Below, piece by piece: positions 45,470 through 53,847 of a stretch of 64,000 bases of DNA. How positions within the stretch are numbered: the stretch's first letter is position 1; each line of letters begins with the position of its first letter. Under the pieces are notes generated by a model. It did no database searches, was not told the DNA's origin, and saw only the letters and a list, made by a program, of their open reading frames with translations. The stretch covers positions 62,001-126,000 of the forward strand of contig CAMBLM010000006.1 in assembly GCA_945868475.1 (NCBI GenBank), in the 5' to 3' direction. Origin of the DNA: an uncultured Ruminococcus sp. (GTDB lineage Bacteria > Bacillota > Clostridia > Oscillospirales > Ruminococcaceae). A program made the position numbers and the translations under genes.

Positions 45470-45587
45470 TTGATATCCGATAAAATACATTCTCTGTTTT
45501 GGGTGCATACGGTGATAAAATATGCACCGATGTTGCTGTAATCAAATCCCGTAAGGCGATTTGGTTTCCTCTTAGGATATTCCAAGA

Positions 45588-46916
45588 TCAGATATCAATA
45601 TCATTCAGCACGCCGCTGAACATATTCGCAACGGAAATGTTGGAAAAATCATCGAGGAACGAGTCGCCGAGAGAAATTTCCGTCTGCTCGCCCGTTTCCA
45701 TATTTTTAAGGTTAGCCTTGCCGCTCTCGATCTCGTTGCTGCCGAGAACCATCGAGAAATCCGCACCGAGCTTGTTCGCATACTTCATCTGCGCCTTTAA
45801 GCCACGGCCTGCAAGGTCATATTCTGCCCAGATGCCGTCGTCACGGAGCATTTTTGTGAGAACGATAGCTTTTTCCATCGCAGTATCATCCATTGCGGCA
45901 ATGTAAAGTGCGCACTTCTTCGGCTCGATAAAGTCGCAGCCCTGACTTTCCATCGTCATAATAAGACGCTCAATGCCCATTGCAAAGCCGAGTGCAGGCG
46001 TCGGAGCGCCGCCGAGCTGTTCGATAAGTCCGTCATAGCGTCCGCCGCCGCAGACTGTACCCTGCGCACCGATGCTTGTTGTAACGAACTCGAAAACCGT
46101 CTTTGTGTAGTAGTCAAGACCTCTTACTATCTTCGGGTTGACGGTGAACTCAATGTTCATCGCGGTAAGATTTTTCTGAAGCTTTTCAAAGTGACTCTTG
46201 CAGTCATCGCAGAGATAGTCGAGGATAACGGGTGCGTCCTTTGCTATGCCCTGACATATCGGACTCTTGCAGTCGAGGATTCTCATAGGATTTTTTTCAA
46301 GTCTTTCCTGACAGGTTCCGCAAAGCTCGTCCTTTCTGCTCTCAAAATAGCTCTTCAAAGCCTTGTGATATTCGCCGCGGCACTTCGGACAGCCGATAGA
46401 GTTGATGTTGAGCGCAATTTCCTTTATTCCAAGACGGCGGAGGAAAGCATCGACCATTGCTATCATCTCCGCATCAGCGGCAGGAGATGCGCTTCCGTAC
46501 ATTTCTGCGCCAAACTGGTGGAATTCACGAAGTCTGCCTGCCTGCGGTTTTTCGTGTCTGAAGCAGGAGATGTTATAGTAAACTTTCTGAGGAAGTGCAT
46601 CCGAAAGCATACCGTTTTCAAGAACAGCTCTCGCCGCACCTGCTGTACCCTCGGGACGAAGTGTGAAATCATCATCGTCCTTGCCGTTGGCGGAACTCTT
46701 TGCGGTCACACCATACATCTCTTTCTGTACAACGTCAGTCGAATCTCCGACACTGCGCTTGAAAAGCTTCGTGTTTTCAAAGGTCGGGAAACGGATCTCC
46801 TTAAAGCCGTAACATTCGGCGGTTTCAGCGGCGATCTGCTCGACCGTGTGCCACTTGTAAACGTCAGCAGGCTTAACATCCTGCGTACCCTTTGGTCTTT
46901 TTGTGATAAGCTCCAT
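45588..46916 (-). CDS. hisS: Histidyl-tRNA synthetase
   Basis: 442-residue class II synthetase. ITKRPKGTQDVKPADVYKW at the N-terminus, motif 2 (FRHEKPQAGRLREFHQFGAE), the histidine-binding block (GLDYYTKTVFEF) and motif 3 (ALGFAMGIERLIM) are present, with an anticodon domain at the end. I chose the ATG at 46916 because AAAGGAG lies 7 bases upstream. A T-box leader with a His-type specifier precedes it, so it is induced when tRNA-His is uncharged. Confidence 0.97.
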   Translation of the reverse strand: MELITKRPKGTQDVKPADVYKWHTVEQIAAETAECYGFKEIRFPTFENTKLFKRSVGDSTDVVQKEMYGVTAKSSANGKDDDDFTLRPEGTAGAARAVLENGMLSDALPQKVYYNISCFRHEKPQAGRLREFHQFGAEMYGSASPAADAEMIAMVDAFLRRLGIKEIALNINSIGCPKCRGEYHKALKSYFESRKDELCGTCQERLEKNPMRILDCKSPICQGIAKDAPVILDYLCDDCKSHFEKLQKNLTAMNIEFTVNPKIVRGLDYYTKTVFEFVTTSIGAQGTVCGGGRYDGLIEQLGGAPTPALGFAMGIERLIMTMESQGCDFIEPKKCALYIAAMDDTAMEKAIVLTKMLRDDGIWAEYDLAGRGLKAQMKYANKLGADFSMVLGSNEIESGKANLKNMETGEQTEISLGDSFLDDFSNISVANMFSGVLNDIDI

Positions 46917-46945
46917 ATCAAAACTCCTTTTCAGTCTTTTTGCGA

Positions 46946-47200
46946 AATAATAAAAGCCGTCCTTGTCGCGAGAACAAGGGACGACTTGTAAAAATCGTGG
47001 TGCCACCCTATTTTATCGGAAAAACCGAACTTTTATGCTCCTTAACGCGGAAAACGGCTGTACTTTGGGAGAAAAACGCTCCGTGTTCATACAGCGGCTC
47101 AAAAGTGTCCTTCACGCACAAACTCTCCGAGCGTTTTCACCGTCCGCCCTCTCTTTGGAAGAAAAATGTCCGCTACTCTCTTTATCATAGCCTTTATAAA
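46946..47200 (-). promoter_or_regulatory. T-box leader of hisS
   Basis: On the minus strand: a GAGAGTAGCGG start of stem I, a likely His specifier CAC within TGAACACGGA (47085-47083), the T-box AGGGTGGCACCACG (47009-46996), then a terminator (46985-46956: GTCGTCCCTTGTT, loop, ACAAGGACGGC, followed by TTTTATTATTT). Uncharged tRNA-His would favour the antiterminator and allow hisS (and originally aspS) to be read. Confidence 0.93.
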
Positions 47201-47204
47201 GAAT

Positions 47205-47233
47205 AGTATAACGCATAAAAGCTTTGTTGTCAA
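47205..47233 (-). promoter_or_regulatory. Promoter of T-box-hisS
   Basis: On the minus strand: TTGACA (47233-47228), 17 bases, TATACT (47210-47205). Confidence 0.85.
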
Positions 47234-47261
47234 GCAAAAAGTTGTGAATTAACAAACAAAA

Positions 47262-47291
47262 TAAAAAGCGGCAGAACCCTGGATTCTGCCG
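47262..47291 (-). terminator. Terminator of mgsA
   Basis: On the minus strand: CGGCAGAA (47291-47284), loop, TTCTGCCG (47276-47269), then CTTTTTATTTT. Confidence 0.85.
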
Positions 47292-47299
47292 TAAATATT

Positions 47300-47704
47300 T
47301 TATGCATTCGGATTGACGATCTGTCGCCAGTCGAGGTCGCCTCTTTCGAGTGCGTGGATAAGTGCTTCTGCCGTAGCAATATTTGTTGCAACGGGGATAT
47401 TGTGAACGTCGCAAAGTCTTAAAAGGTTCATTTCGTTAGGCTCATGTGGCTTTGGGGAAAGCGGATCGCGGAAAAACAGCAGCAGGTCGATCTCGTTGCA
47501 GGAAATTCTTGCGCATATCTGCTGGTCGCCGCCCTGAGAACCGCTGAGGTAGCTTTTTATATTAAGTCCTGTTGCCTGAGCAACCATCTTTCCTGTTGTT
47601 CCTGTTGCACAAATATTATGTTTTGAAAGAATTCCGCAATATGCAATGCAGAATTGTACGAGTAGTTCTTTTTTTGAGTCGTGTGCAATAAGTGCGATAT
47701 TCAT
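47300..47704 (-). CDS. mgsA: Methylglyoxal synthase
   Basis: 134-residue enzyme turning dihydroxyacetone phosphate into methylglyoxal, a bypass of lower glycolysis under phosphate limitation. [14 protein letters not shown] (His/Asp), [38 protein letters not shown] (catalytic Asp region) and [12 protein letters not shown] are all present. I chose the ATG at 47704 because GGGGAG lies 9 bases upstream. It is the last gene of the mre-min cluster, separated from minD by MITE-like element M6. Confidence 0.95.
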   Translation of the reverse strand: MNIALIAHDSKKELLVQFCIAYCGILSKHNICATGTTGKMVAQATGLNIKSYLSGSQGGDQQICARISCNEIDLLLFFRDPLSPKPHEPNEMNLLRLCDVHNIPVATNIATAEALIHALERGDLDWRQIVNPNA

Positions 47705-47764
47705 TGGACGAAACTCCCCTTCTATATATTTTTTATTCCGATCGATGCACTGCGGCATCGTATT

Positions 47765-47940
47765 ATACTAATTCTTGATCGTTCTATAGACAAAATCGAC
47801 AGATAGAATAAGTTCAGTCAGGTCACTGCGTGGACCTTGGAAGGCGACCGCAGACAGGCTGTTGCCTGACAAGGGTGCTTGACGCAGAATGAACTTATTA
47901 TAGCCGGGAGTTTGTCTATAGGTTGATTAAGAATTAGTAT
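47765..47940 (-). mobile_element. MITE-like element M6 (long variant)
   Basis: Ends ATACTAATTCTT and AAGAATTAGTAT, then CTATAGACAAA and TTTGTCTATAG, then AATAAGTTCA and TGAACTTATT, form a stepwise inverted repeat around a ~90-base core. The core also holds smaller stems (GTCAGGTCACTGCG / CGCAGACAGGC region). It lies 5 bases after the minD stop. Confidence 0.72.
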
Positions 47941-47945
47941 TATCC

Positions 47946-48692
47946 TTACTGGAGAAGCATTTTGAAGCTGAGCGGAACATCTTCGCCCTTTATGCGGCGT
48001 GAGATAGCGTCGAAGGCTTTGAATGCGTTTGAACCCGACGGGAGCGGAACGCCCTTTCCCGTTGAGATAACGACCGCATCGTCGTTCGGGATAACACCGA
48101 TAAGCTGAACGCCGACTGTATCAATGATATCATCGAGATCCTTGATGATATCCGACTGGAAGATCTCCGGGTCGATCTTGTTGATGATAAGACGCTGTTT
48201 CTTGTTTCCGCGCTTATAGAACTCATCGGACATTGCGCGCGCGTCACGGACGCAAATAGGGTCAGGCGTTGTGTTGATGAGGATAAGATCGGACTGTTCA
48301 ACAACGTCGAAAACACTTTCATTCGTACCTGCGGAGGTATCAACGATTATGTACTCATAATATTTTCTCATTTCCTCGCAGATGCGCTTGATGGTCGCTG
48401 CATCGACCTTTGAAAACGGATCTTCGGGGGCGCATACGAGGCTGAGGTTTGAAGCTATCTTAACGGGCGTGGTAGCCTGATAAACATCGACTTCGCCGGA
48501 GATGACCGAGCCGAGGTCGTATTTTACATCGTCCTTTACGCCGAGCATGATATCAAGGCAGCGAAGTCCGAAGTCAAGTTCTATTATAAGAGTCCTGTGA
48601 CCCTGTTTTGCAAGAGCGAAGCCAAGTTCGGCACAGATCGTGGATTTGCCCGTACCGCCTTTACCGGATGTTATAGCAATGATCTTAGACAT
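47946..48692 (-). CDS. minD: Septum site-determining ATPase MinD
   Basis: 248-residue ParA/MinD ATPase: IIAITSGKGGTGKSTICAELG (deviant Walker A), LIIELDFGLRCLDIMLG, YIIVDTSAGTNESVF (Walker B region) and INKIDPE. The end (AISRRIKGEDVPLSFKMLLQ) could be the membrane-targeting helix. It sits in the usual cell-shape cluster, but minC and minE, which normally flank it, are absent from this window. I chose the ATG at 48692 because GGAAGGTG lies upstream; the frame extends 19 codons further. Confidence 0.9.
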   Translation of the reverse strand: MSKIIAITSGKGGTGKSTICAELGFALAKQGHRTLIIELDFGLRCLDIMLGVKDDVKYDLGSVISGEVDVYQATTPVKIASNLSLVCAPEDPFSKVDAATIKRICEEMRKYYEYIIVDTSAGTNESVFDVVEQSDLILINTTPDPICVRDARAMSDEFYKRGNKKQRLIINKIDPEIFQSDIIKDLDDIIDTVGVQLIGVIPNDDAVVISTGKGVPLPSGSNAFKAFDAISRRIKGEDVPLSFKMLLQ

Positions 48693-48768
48693 AAAAAACA
48701 CCTTCCTGTAACAGAGAAAAATGCAGCCGATGCGTGATAATTTCTGCATACGGCTATCAGTTATTTAT

Positions 48769-48797
48769 ATTGTACCACACTTTTGGCAAAACTCCAA
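48769..48797 (-). promoter_or_regulatory. Promoter of minD
   Basis: On the minus strand: TTGGAG (48797-48792), 17 bases, TACAAT (48774-48769). Confidence 0.65.
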
Positions 48798-48869
48798 GTG
48801 TTTTTTTATTATTCTGCACAATTTTGTCAAGTTAGCTTGTATTCTATTAATTCTTTTGTATGTTTTGCA

Positions 48870-48916
48870 CATAAAATTATAGCGCACAAACCATATCAAA
48901 ATACGGTCTGTGCGCT
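48870..48916 (-). terminator. Terminator of the penicillin-binding protein gene
   Basis: AGCGCACAAACC (48881-48892) and GGTCTGTGCGCT (48905-48916) form a 12-bp stem with one G-T pair. The minus-strand continuation is ATAATTTTATG. Confidence 0.65.
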
Positions 48917-48926
48917 TCGTTTGATA

Positions 48927-51074
48927 TTATTGTGTGACGCTCTCCGATGAAGATGTATCCATTGTGACGGAAGTAACGTCCGTAACCGTGTTTTCGTCAA
49001 GACCTGCAAGCTGTGCAGTCCTTTCCCCGTCGGAAATGCCGCTCGGCGAAACTACCTTGTAATTCTTGTCAAGATAAGCTTCGATGAACTGACGTATCAT
49101 AAATTTTGAATATTCGCCGTGTTCAACGAATCCCGAAAATGCGATAACGGGGTTTTCCGAGGGGTAAAAGCCGATGAACGACGAACCCGTGTCCTCCGAC
49201 GAGGTCATCTGCGGCGTACCTGTTTTGATTGCCGCCTGCTCGGGGAGTTCGGAGAGAAGATAGTTGGTGTAATAATCCTTTACAGCAGGATAGGAGTACG
49301 GAGCAAAGTTCGCAGCATTTTCCATAGCTGCGATGATATTGTCAAAAGTCACGCCCGTTTCATCGGGGACGGTCGCTGCAACTGTCGGCTGAGTTTTGAT
49401 AACGAGCTGTTCCATATTATAAGTGTAAACGCTGTCAACAACATACGGCTTGTAGCGAGTTCCGCGGTTCGCGATCGTGTTCGCCTGCATCGCAAGCTGG
49501 AGCGGAGTTGCGTATGTTTCCGACTGACCGATCGCTGCCTGAACAACAAGTCCTGCCTGCCATTCAAGGCGGCGTTCCCGGAAGCTTTCGGGAGTTGCAA
49601 AGTAGCCTGCCATATCGCCCGTTTCGATGCCTGTGTTCTGCCCGAAGCCGTAAAGCTTCGCATAGTTCGCAAGCCGTTCGATGCCGAGCTGTCTGACCGT
49701 TTCGTAGAAGAAGATATTGCAGGATTTTTCAATGGCGGTGACAACATTTATCCTGCCGTGATATCCCGTGCATTTCGGCTGATAATCGTCCCAGTAGGTA
49801 TAGACCTGATTGCAGGTAATAAGTGTGCTTGGAGTTATTATACCCTCGTTAAGACCTGCCGTTGCGGTGACGGTCTTGAATGTCGAACCGGGTCGGTAAA
49901 GTCCCGATGTCGCACGGTTTATGAGCGGTGAATTCTCGCCGTTCGCAACGAGTGAATAGTTGTTGAGATAATCATTGATGTTATAAGTCGGCGAGGTCGC
50001 CGCCGCGATGACTGCGCCCGTCTTTGCGTCCGTTACAACGATAGCACCTGCGTTTGCATTTTCACCCTTTTTATTTACCGAGGTCTGATTTTGCAGCCAT
50101 GTTATATGATTTTCAAGTATCTGCTGGACTTTCTTCTGATAGTCCATATCTATCGTCAGCTTTACAGTATGTCCGGGAACTGTTTCCTTTGTTATCGTGT
50201 CCGATGAAACAATGCCGTTGAGGAGTTCAAGCTCTCTCGTTCCCGTTGTGCCGCGGAGCTGGCTCTCCATAGCTTTTTCAACACCGCTCTTGCCGAGAAC
50301 ATCGTTTAGCATATAGCCGCTGTCTTTGAGCGTTTCATATTCTTCGGCGTTTATCGAGCCGACCGTTCCGACAAGGTGCGGAGCATAGTTGTTGTCCTCA
50401 TAAACTCGGATAGCTTCTTCGGCAACGTCCATTCCCTCCAGCTCAAAAGCGGCTTCTTTAAGCTTTACAACGCTTTCCATGGGAATATCTTCTGCAAGCG
50501 TGTATCGGTTCGCAAGGGAGAAGCTTCGTATCGTCATTTCATAGCGTATTCCAACGATTATCCGCTTCTGGCGAACGGTATAGCTTTCGTCCACGTCGTA
50601 AAGATCGAGCATTGCATCGATACATTCCTCCGCAGTCGCGTAAGGCTGAACGGCGATGTTTTTACGCAGCTTGGCAATATCCGAATCACGCATTTCGATG
50701 AAGCTGTACGGCGTATTTTCGCTTATCGGGAGCGAATCGTTCCAGTCAACGCCGTCCTCATCAAGTATTTCCGCAATGCGCAGGACTATCCTGTTTATCT
50801 CCTGCGTATCGGAAGAAAGGAACGCCTTTTCGAGTATGACATTATAGCCGACCTTGTTGCTGACAACGGCTTTTCCCGCAGCGTCAACTATCTCGCCGCG
50901 CGGTGCGCTTATGTCCTGCGTTACGGTTCGGGTGCTTTTTGCCTGTTCAAGGTATTTTTCACCGTCAACGATCTGCATTTTCATCAGCGCGATAACGCAC
51001 ATCGACATTGCAAGCAGCACAAAGGCTATAAGTATGACCGATCTTATCTTTTTTGCGATTGAAGCGAAGTTCAT
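48927..51074 (-). CDS. mrdA: Penicillin-binding protein 2 (class B transpeptidase)
   Basis: 715 residues. One N-terminal membrane helix (SVILIAFVLLAMSMCVIALM), a pedestal domain (APRGEIVDAAGKAVVSNKVG) and the transpeptidase domain: LYRPGSTFKTVTA (active-site Ser-x2-Lys), SCN (Ser-x-Asn) in EKSCNIFFYETV, and AIKTGTPQM (Lys-Thr-Gly). It cross-links peptidoglycan during elongation with MreBCD. ATG 51074 has AAAGGAAATC upstream. The length is usual for PBP2 with a Ser/Thr-rich end. Confidence 0.94.
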   Translation of the reverse strand: MNFASIAKKIRSVILIAFVLLAMSMCVIALMKMQIVDGEKYLEQAKSTRTVTQDISAPRGEIVDAAGKAVVSNKVGYNVILEKAFLSSDTQEINRIVLRIAEILDEDGVDWNDSLPISENTPYSFIEMRDSDIAKLRKNIAVQPYATAEECIDAMLDLYDVDESYTVRQKRIIVGIRYEMTIRSFSLANRYTLAEDIPMESVVKLKEAAFELEGMDVAEEAIRVYEDNNYAPHLVGTVGSINAEEYETLKDSGYMLNDVLGKSGVEKAMESQLRGTTGTRELELLNGIVSSDTITKETVPGHTVKLTIDMDYQKKVQQILENHITWLQNQTSVNKKGENANAGAIVVTDAKTGAVIAAATSPTYNINDYLNNYSLVANGENSPLINRATSGLYRPGSTFKTVTATAGLNEGIITPSTLITCNQVYTYWDDYQPKCTGYHGRINVVTAIEKSCNIFFYETVRQLGIERLANYAKLYGFGQNTGIETGDMAGYFATPESFRERRLEWQAGLVVQAAIGQSETYATPLQLAMQANTIANRGTRYKPYVVDSVYTYNMEQLVIKTQPTVAATVPDETGVTFDNIIAAMENAANFAPYSYPAVKDYYTNYLLSELPEQAAIKTGTPQMTSSEDTGSSFIGFYPSENPVIAFSGFVEHGEYSKFMIRQFIEAYLDKNYKVVSPSGISDGERTAQLAGLDENTVTDVTSVTMDTSSSESVTQ

Positions 51075-51101
51075 ATATGATTTCCTTTATTGAAACAGAG
51101 G

Positions 51102-51668
51102 TTATTCTCTCACAATATTTTCGGATTTTTCCTCAACATAAGTTTCCCTGATAACGCCAAGGCGCGAGGATAAAAAGCGTATGAGCGGATAAAACAACGC
51201 CGAAGCTATGACCGTGAAAATTATAACGGGCAGTATCTCGCGGAGATAGATCGCCCCGTGGCTGTCATAATCCCATATCGAGTAGTAGAAAATATAACGG
51301 AAACCCGTCTGTACAAAAGCCGTCGCCGCCGTCAGTGCAAGAACATTGACGATATGCCTGCGCATTATAAAATAAAACAGCAGCGAGGTCATAAGGCAGC
51401 ACATCGTCAGGATAACGCCGTTCATACCGAAAAGCGTTCCCTCCGCAGCGTCGAGCATAAGTCCTGCGATACAGCCGAGCAGTGCCGAATTGAACGGGTC
51501 TTCAAAAACTGCGATGCATATTGCCGTCGATACGATGAAAAGCGGCATCCTGTGTGCCGAATCCATTGTCGTCATAACGATATATTCGATAAAGAGCAGC
51601 AGAAAATATATTGCCCAGCGAAGCACCGAGCGGAACTTTTCCTTGCGCCTTTTGATGTCTATGTTCAA
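51102..51668 (-). CDS. mreD: Rod shape-determining protein MreD
   Basis: 188-residue membrane protein with about five helices (YFLLLFIEYIVMTTM, ALLGCIAGLMLDAAEGTLFGMNG), the length and pattern of MreD. The start is TTG 51668 (M-N-I-D-I-K), with AAGGGGG 7-8 bases upstream. It begins 12 bases after mreC and ends 27 bases before the penicillin-binding protein gene. Confidence 0.88.
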   Translation of the reverse strand: MNIDIKRRKEKFRSVLRWAIYFLLLFIEYIVMTTMDSAHRMPLFIVSTAICIAVFEDPFNSALLGCIAGLMLDAAEGTLFGMNGVILTMCCLMTSLLFYFIMRRHIVNVLALTAATAFVQTGFRYIFYYSIWDYDSHGAIYLREILPVIIFTVIASALFYPLIRFLSSRLGVIRETYVEEKSENIVRE

Positions 51669-51680
51669 AGCGCAGCCCCC

Positions 51681-52532
51681 TTACCGGTCTTCCTTTTTCT
51701 GACCCTCGAAATCCGTCACAACGAATACCGTAGTTACGGAGAATGGGTCGGAAGCAGGCTTTATAAGAGCATATTTTGAAAGTCCGCTGTCCTCCATAAC
51801 GATCTTTTCGACCGTTCCGACAAGCTGACCCGACGGGAAAGTTTCGCTTCCCGATGTAAAAACAATATCGCCGAGCATTATCTCAGCCGATTTGTCGATG
51901 TAACTCATCTTGCAGAGCCCATCCGAAACGAATTCATAATCGCCCTCGAGCACGCCTGCGGCCTTGGTGCGGAGAACTGTGACTCCGACTGCCGATTTCG
52001 GCGAGAGCAGAGTTCTCACCCTCGAAGTGCTTTCCGAAACGTCATAGCATATTCCGACAAGTCCCTGCGAAGTGATAACGGGATCATTCGGAGCGATGCC
52101 GTCCTTTGCACCCTTGTCAATGGTGAACGAGCCGTATGGGTCGTTCGTGGTTCTCGCAATTACAGCGCAGGGCGAAGAAAAAACGAAGTCCTCATTGTCT
52201 TCTTTGAGCTGAAGAAGCTGTTTGAGCTCGGAATTTTCCGTCTGAATTTTATCATAATCGATAATTTCGTTGTAAAGCTGATTAAGGCGTTCGCGGAGCT
52301 GCTCGTTTTCCTCGCGGTATTTCTTTGCATTTGCAAACGTATCGATAGTTTCCGAAACCTTCGCGGAGATCGTGGCCGAAGCTTTCTGAAAAGGTTCGGT
52401 TATAGCATCAAAAACAGATACTCCCATTATAGCATATCCGCCCGTTGTAAGGGAGTATATCATGAAGCCTATAAGAACGGCGAGAACAGCCGCGATTATC
52501 TTGAATTTTGTCGATTTGAAAAAGTCCCTCAC
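51681..52532 (-). CDS. mreC: Rod shape-determining protein MreC
   Basis: 283 residues: an N-terminal membrane helix (KIIAAVLAVLIGFMIYSLTTGG), a coiled coil (YREENEQLRERLNQLYNEII) and a beta-rich outer domain (VIARTTNDPYGSFTIDKGAKDGI, TSQGLVGICYDV, DIVFTSGSETFPSGQLVGTV). GTG start at 52532 with GGGAG 8 bases upstream. Scaffold linking MreB to the wall enzymes. Confidence 0.93.
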   Translation of the reverse strand: MRDFFKSTKFKIIAAVLAVLIGFMIYSLTTGGYAIMGVSVFDAITEPFQKASATISAKVSETIDTFANAKKYREENEQLRERLNQLYNEIIDYDKIQTENSELKQLLQLKEDNEDFVFSSPCAVIARTTNDPYGSFTIDKGAKDGIAPNDPVITSQGLVGICYDVSESTSRVRTLLSPKSAVGVTVLRTKAAGVLEGDYEFVSDGLCKMSYIDKSAEIMLGDIVFTSGSETFPSGQLVGTVEKIVMEDSGLSKYALIKPASDPFSVTTVFVVTDFEGQKKEDR

Positions 52533-52621
52533 TTTACCATCTCCCTTATGTCATTATGCGGATATAATGAGAATATTCCGAAAAGAGGCGGATATGTCTA
52601 TCCGCCCCGTTTTTTCACAGA

Positions 52622-53638
52622 TCAATAATATTTTGAATCATCGTTGAGAACTTCGTGAAGCTTGTCGAGGTCTTCAAGGACTTTGCCTGTGCCGTCAGCA
52701 ACGCAGTCAAGCGGTGAATCGGCAATGTTTACGGGCATTCCCGTTTCCTTGTTGATAAGCTTGTCAAGACCTCTGATAAGTGCGCCGCCGCCTGCAAGGG
52801 TGATACCCTGATCGATGATGTCGGCTGCAAGCTCAGGAGGAGTTTTTTCAAGTGTTACCTTGATAGCTTCGATAACGTGGGAAAGAGGTTCTGCAAGTGC
52901 TTCTCTGATCTCTGCCGATGTAACAGTGATGTTCTCGGGCAGACCGTTGAGAAGATTACGTCCCTTTATCTCCATATCGGTTTCCTGCTCCATCGGGAAT
53001 GCAGAACCGATAGCGATCTTGACATTTTCAGCGGTTCTTTCACCGATGAGAAGATTGTATTTTTTCTTGATGTAGTTGATGATAGCGGTGTCGAATGCGT
53101 CGCCTGCGATACGGACAGAACGTGATGTAACAATACCGCCGAGAGAGATAACGGCAACTTCGGAAGTGCCGCCGCCGATATCAACGATCATCGAACCCTG
53201 CGGCTCGGAAACGGGAAGACCTGCTCCGATAGCGGCAGCCATAGGCTCTTCAATGATGTTTACACGCTTCGCACCCGAGTTTTCTGTAGCTTCCTTAACG
53301 GCACGGCGTTCAACGGCTGTGATGCCCGATGGGATACAGATAACAACTCTTGCCTTTGTGAAGAAAGAACCCTTGAGAGCCTTGCTGATGAATTCCTGAA
53401 GCATGGTCGTGGTCATTTCAAAGTCAGCAATAACGCCGTCCTTGAGCGGACGAACAGCAACGATAGAACCCGGGGTACGGCCGATAACGTCCTTAGCCTC
53501 CTGACCAACGTATTTAGCTCTGTCCGTGCGGGTGTCAACAGCAACAACGGACGGTTCTCTTATAATAATGCCCTTGCCCTTCATGTAAACGAGGGTGTTG
53601 GCAGTTCCAAGGTCGATACCGATATCTTTAGTAAACAT
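52622..53638 (-). CDS. mreB: Rod shape-determining protein MreB
   Basis: 338-residue actin-like ATPase: [20 protein letters not shown] (phosphate 1), [38 protein letters not shown] (phosphate 2) and [15 protein letters not shown] (adenosine). I chose the ATG at 53638 because GGAGG lies upstream. First gene of the mreBCD-pbp2 cluster. Confidence 0.97.
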   Translation of the reverse strand: MFTKDIGIDLGTANTLVYMKGKGIIIREPSVVAVDTRTDRAKYVGQEAKDVIGRTPGSIVAVRPLKDGVIADFEMTTTMLQEFISKALKGSFFTKARVVICIPSGITAVERRAVKEATENSGAKRVNIIEEPMAAAIGAGLPVSEPQGSMIVDIGGGTSEVAVISLGGIVTSRSVRIAGDAFDTAIINYIKKKYNLLIGERTAENVKIAIGSAFPMEQETDMEIKGRNLLNGLPENITVTSAEIREALAEPLSHVIEAIKVTLEKTPPELAADIIDQGITLAGGGALIRGLDKLINKETGMPVNIADSPLDCVADGTGKVLEDLDKLHEVLNDDSKYY

Positions 53639-53732
53639 TTTTATCCTCCATAATAATAATTTATCCGACAAAGCCGATATGCTCGGCTGTTATTTTTAAG
53701 TAAAAACAGAGCCAAACGGCACTTATACTAAT

Positions 53733-53761
53733 ATTATACCACCATAAAACGCAGTCTACAA
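53733..53761 (-). promoter_or_regulatory. Promoter of mreBCD-pbp2
   Basis: On the minus strand: TTGTAG (53761-53756), 17 bases, TATAAT (53738-53733). Confidence 0.7.
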
Positions 53762-53847
53762 CACTTTTTTCACGGTTTTTTTCAATTTTCGCATTTTTGG
53801 CTTTGTGAATAATACATAAAATTCGCAGAAAAAATTTTTAGTGCATT

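Larger units (their letters stand above)
45080..45585 (-). pseudogene. Decayed REP-associated tyrosine transposase (RAYT, Y1/HUH)
   Basis: The intact part (TTG 45585 to TGA 45253, 110 residues) begins EYPKRKPNRLTGFDYSNIGAYF and has the HUH motif in VIMPNHIHILLVI. The frame then stops at TGA where the family has Trp, but continues as LKYQIT ... IFQCSYYDHIIRN (catalytic Tyr). A one-base frameshift follows and it ends IWKYIDENPLNW ... to a TAA at 45080. A length of 506 bases fits a deletion of one. Two GACGGGTTTCCCGTC palindromes lie inside it, in frame. It starts 2 bases after hisS and ends 18 bases before aspS. Confidence 0.85.
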
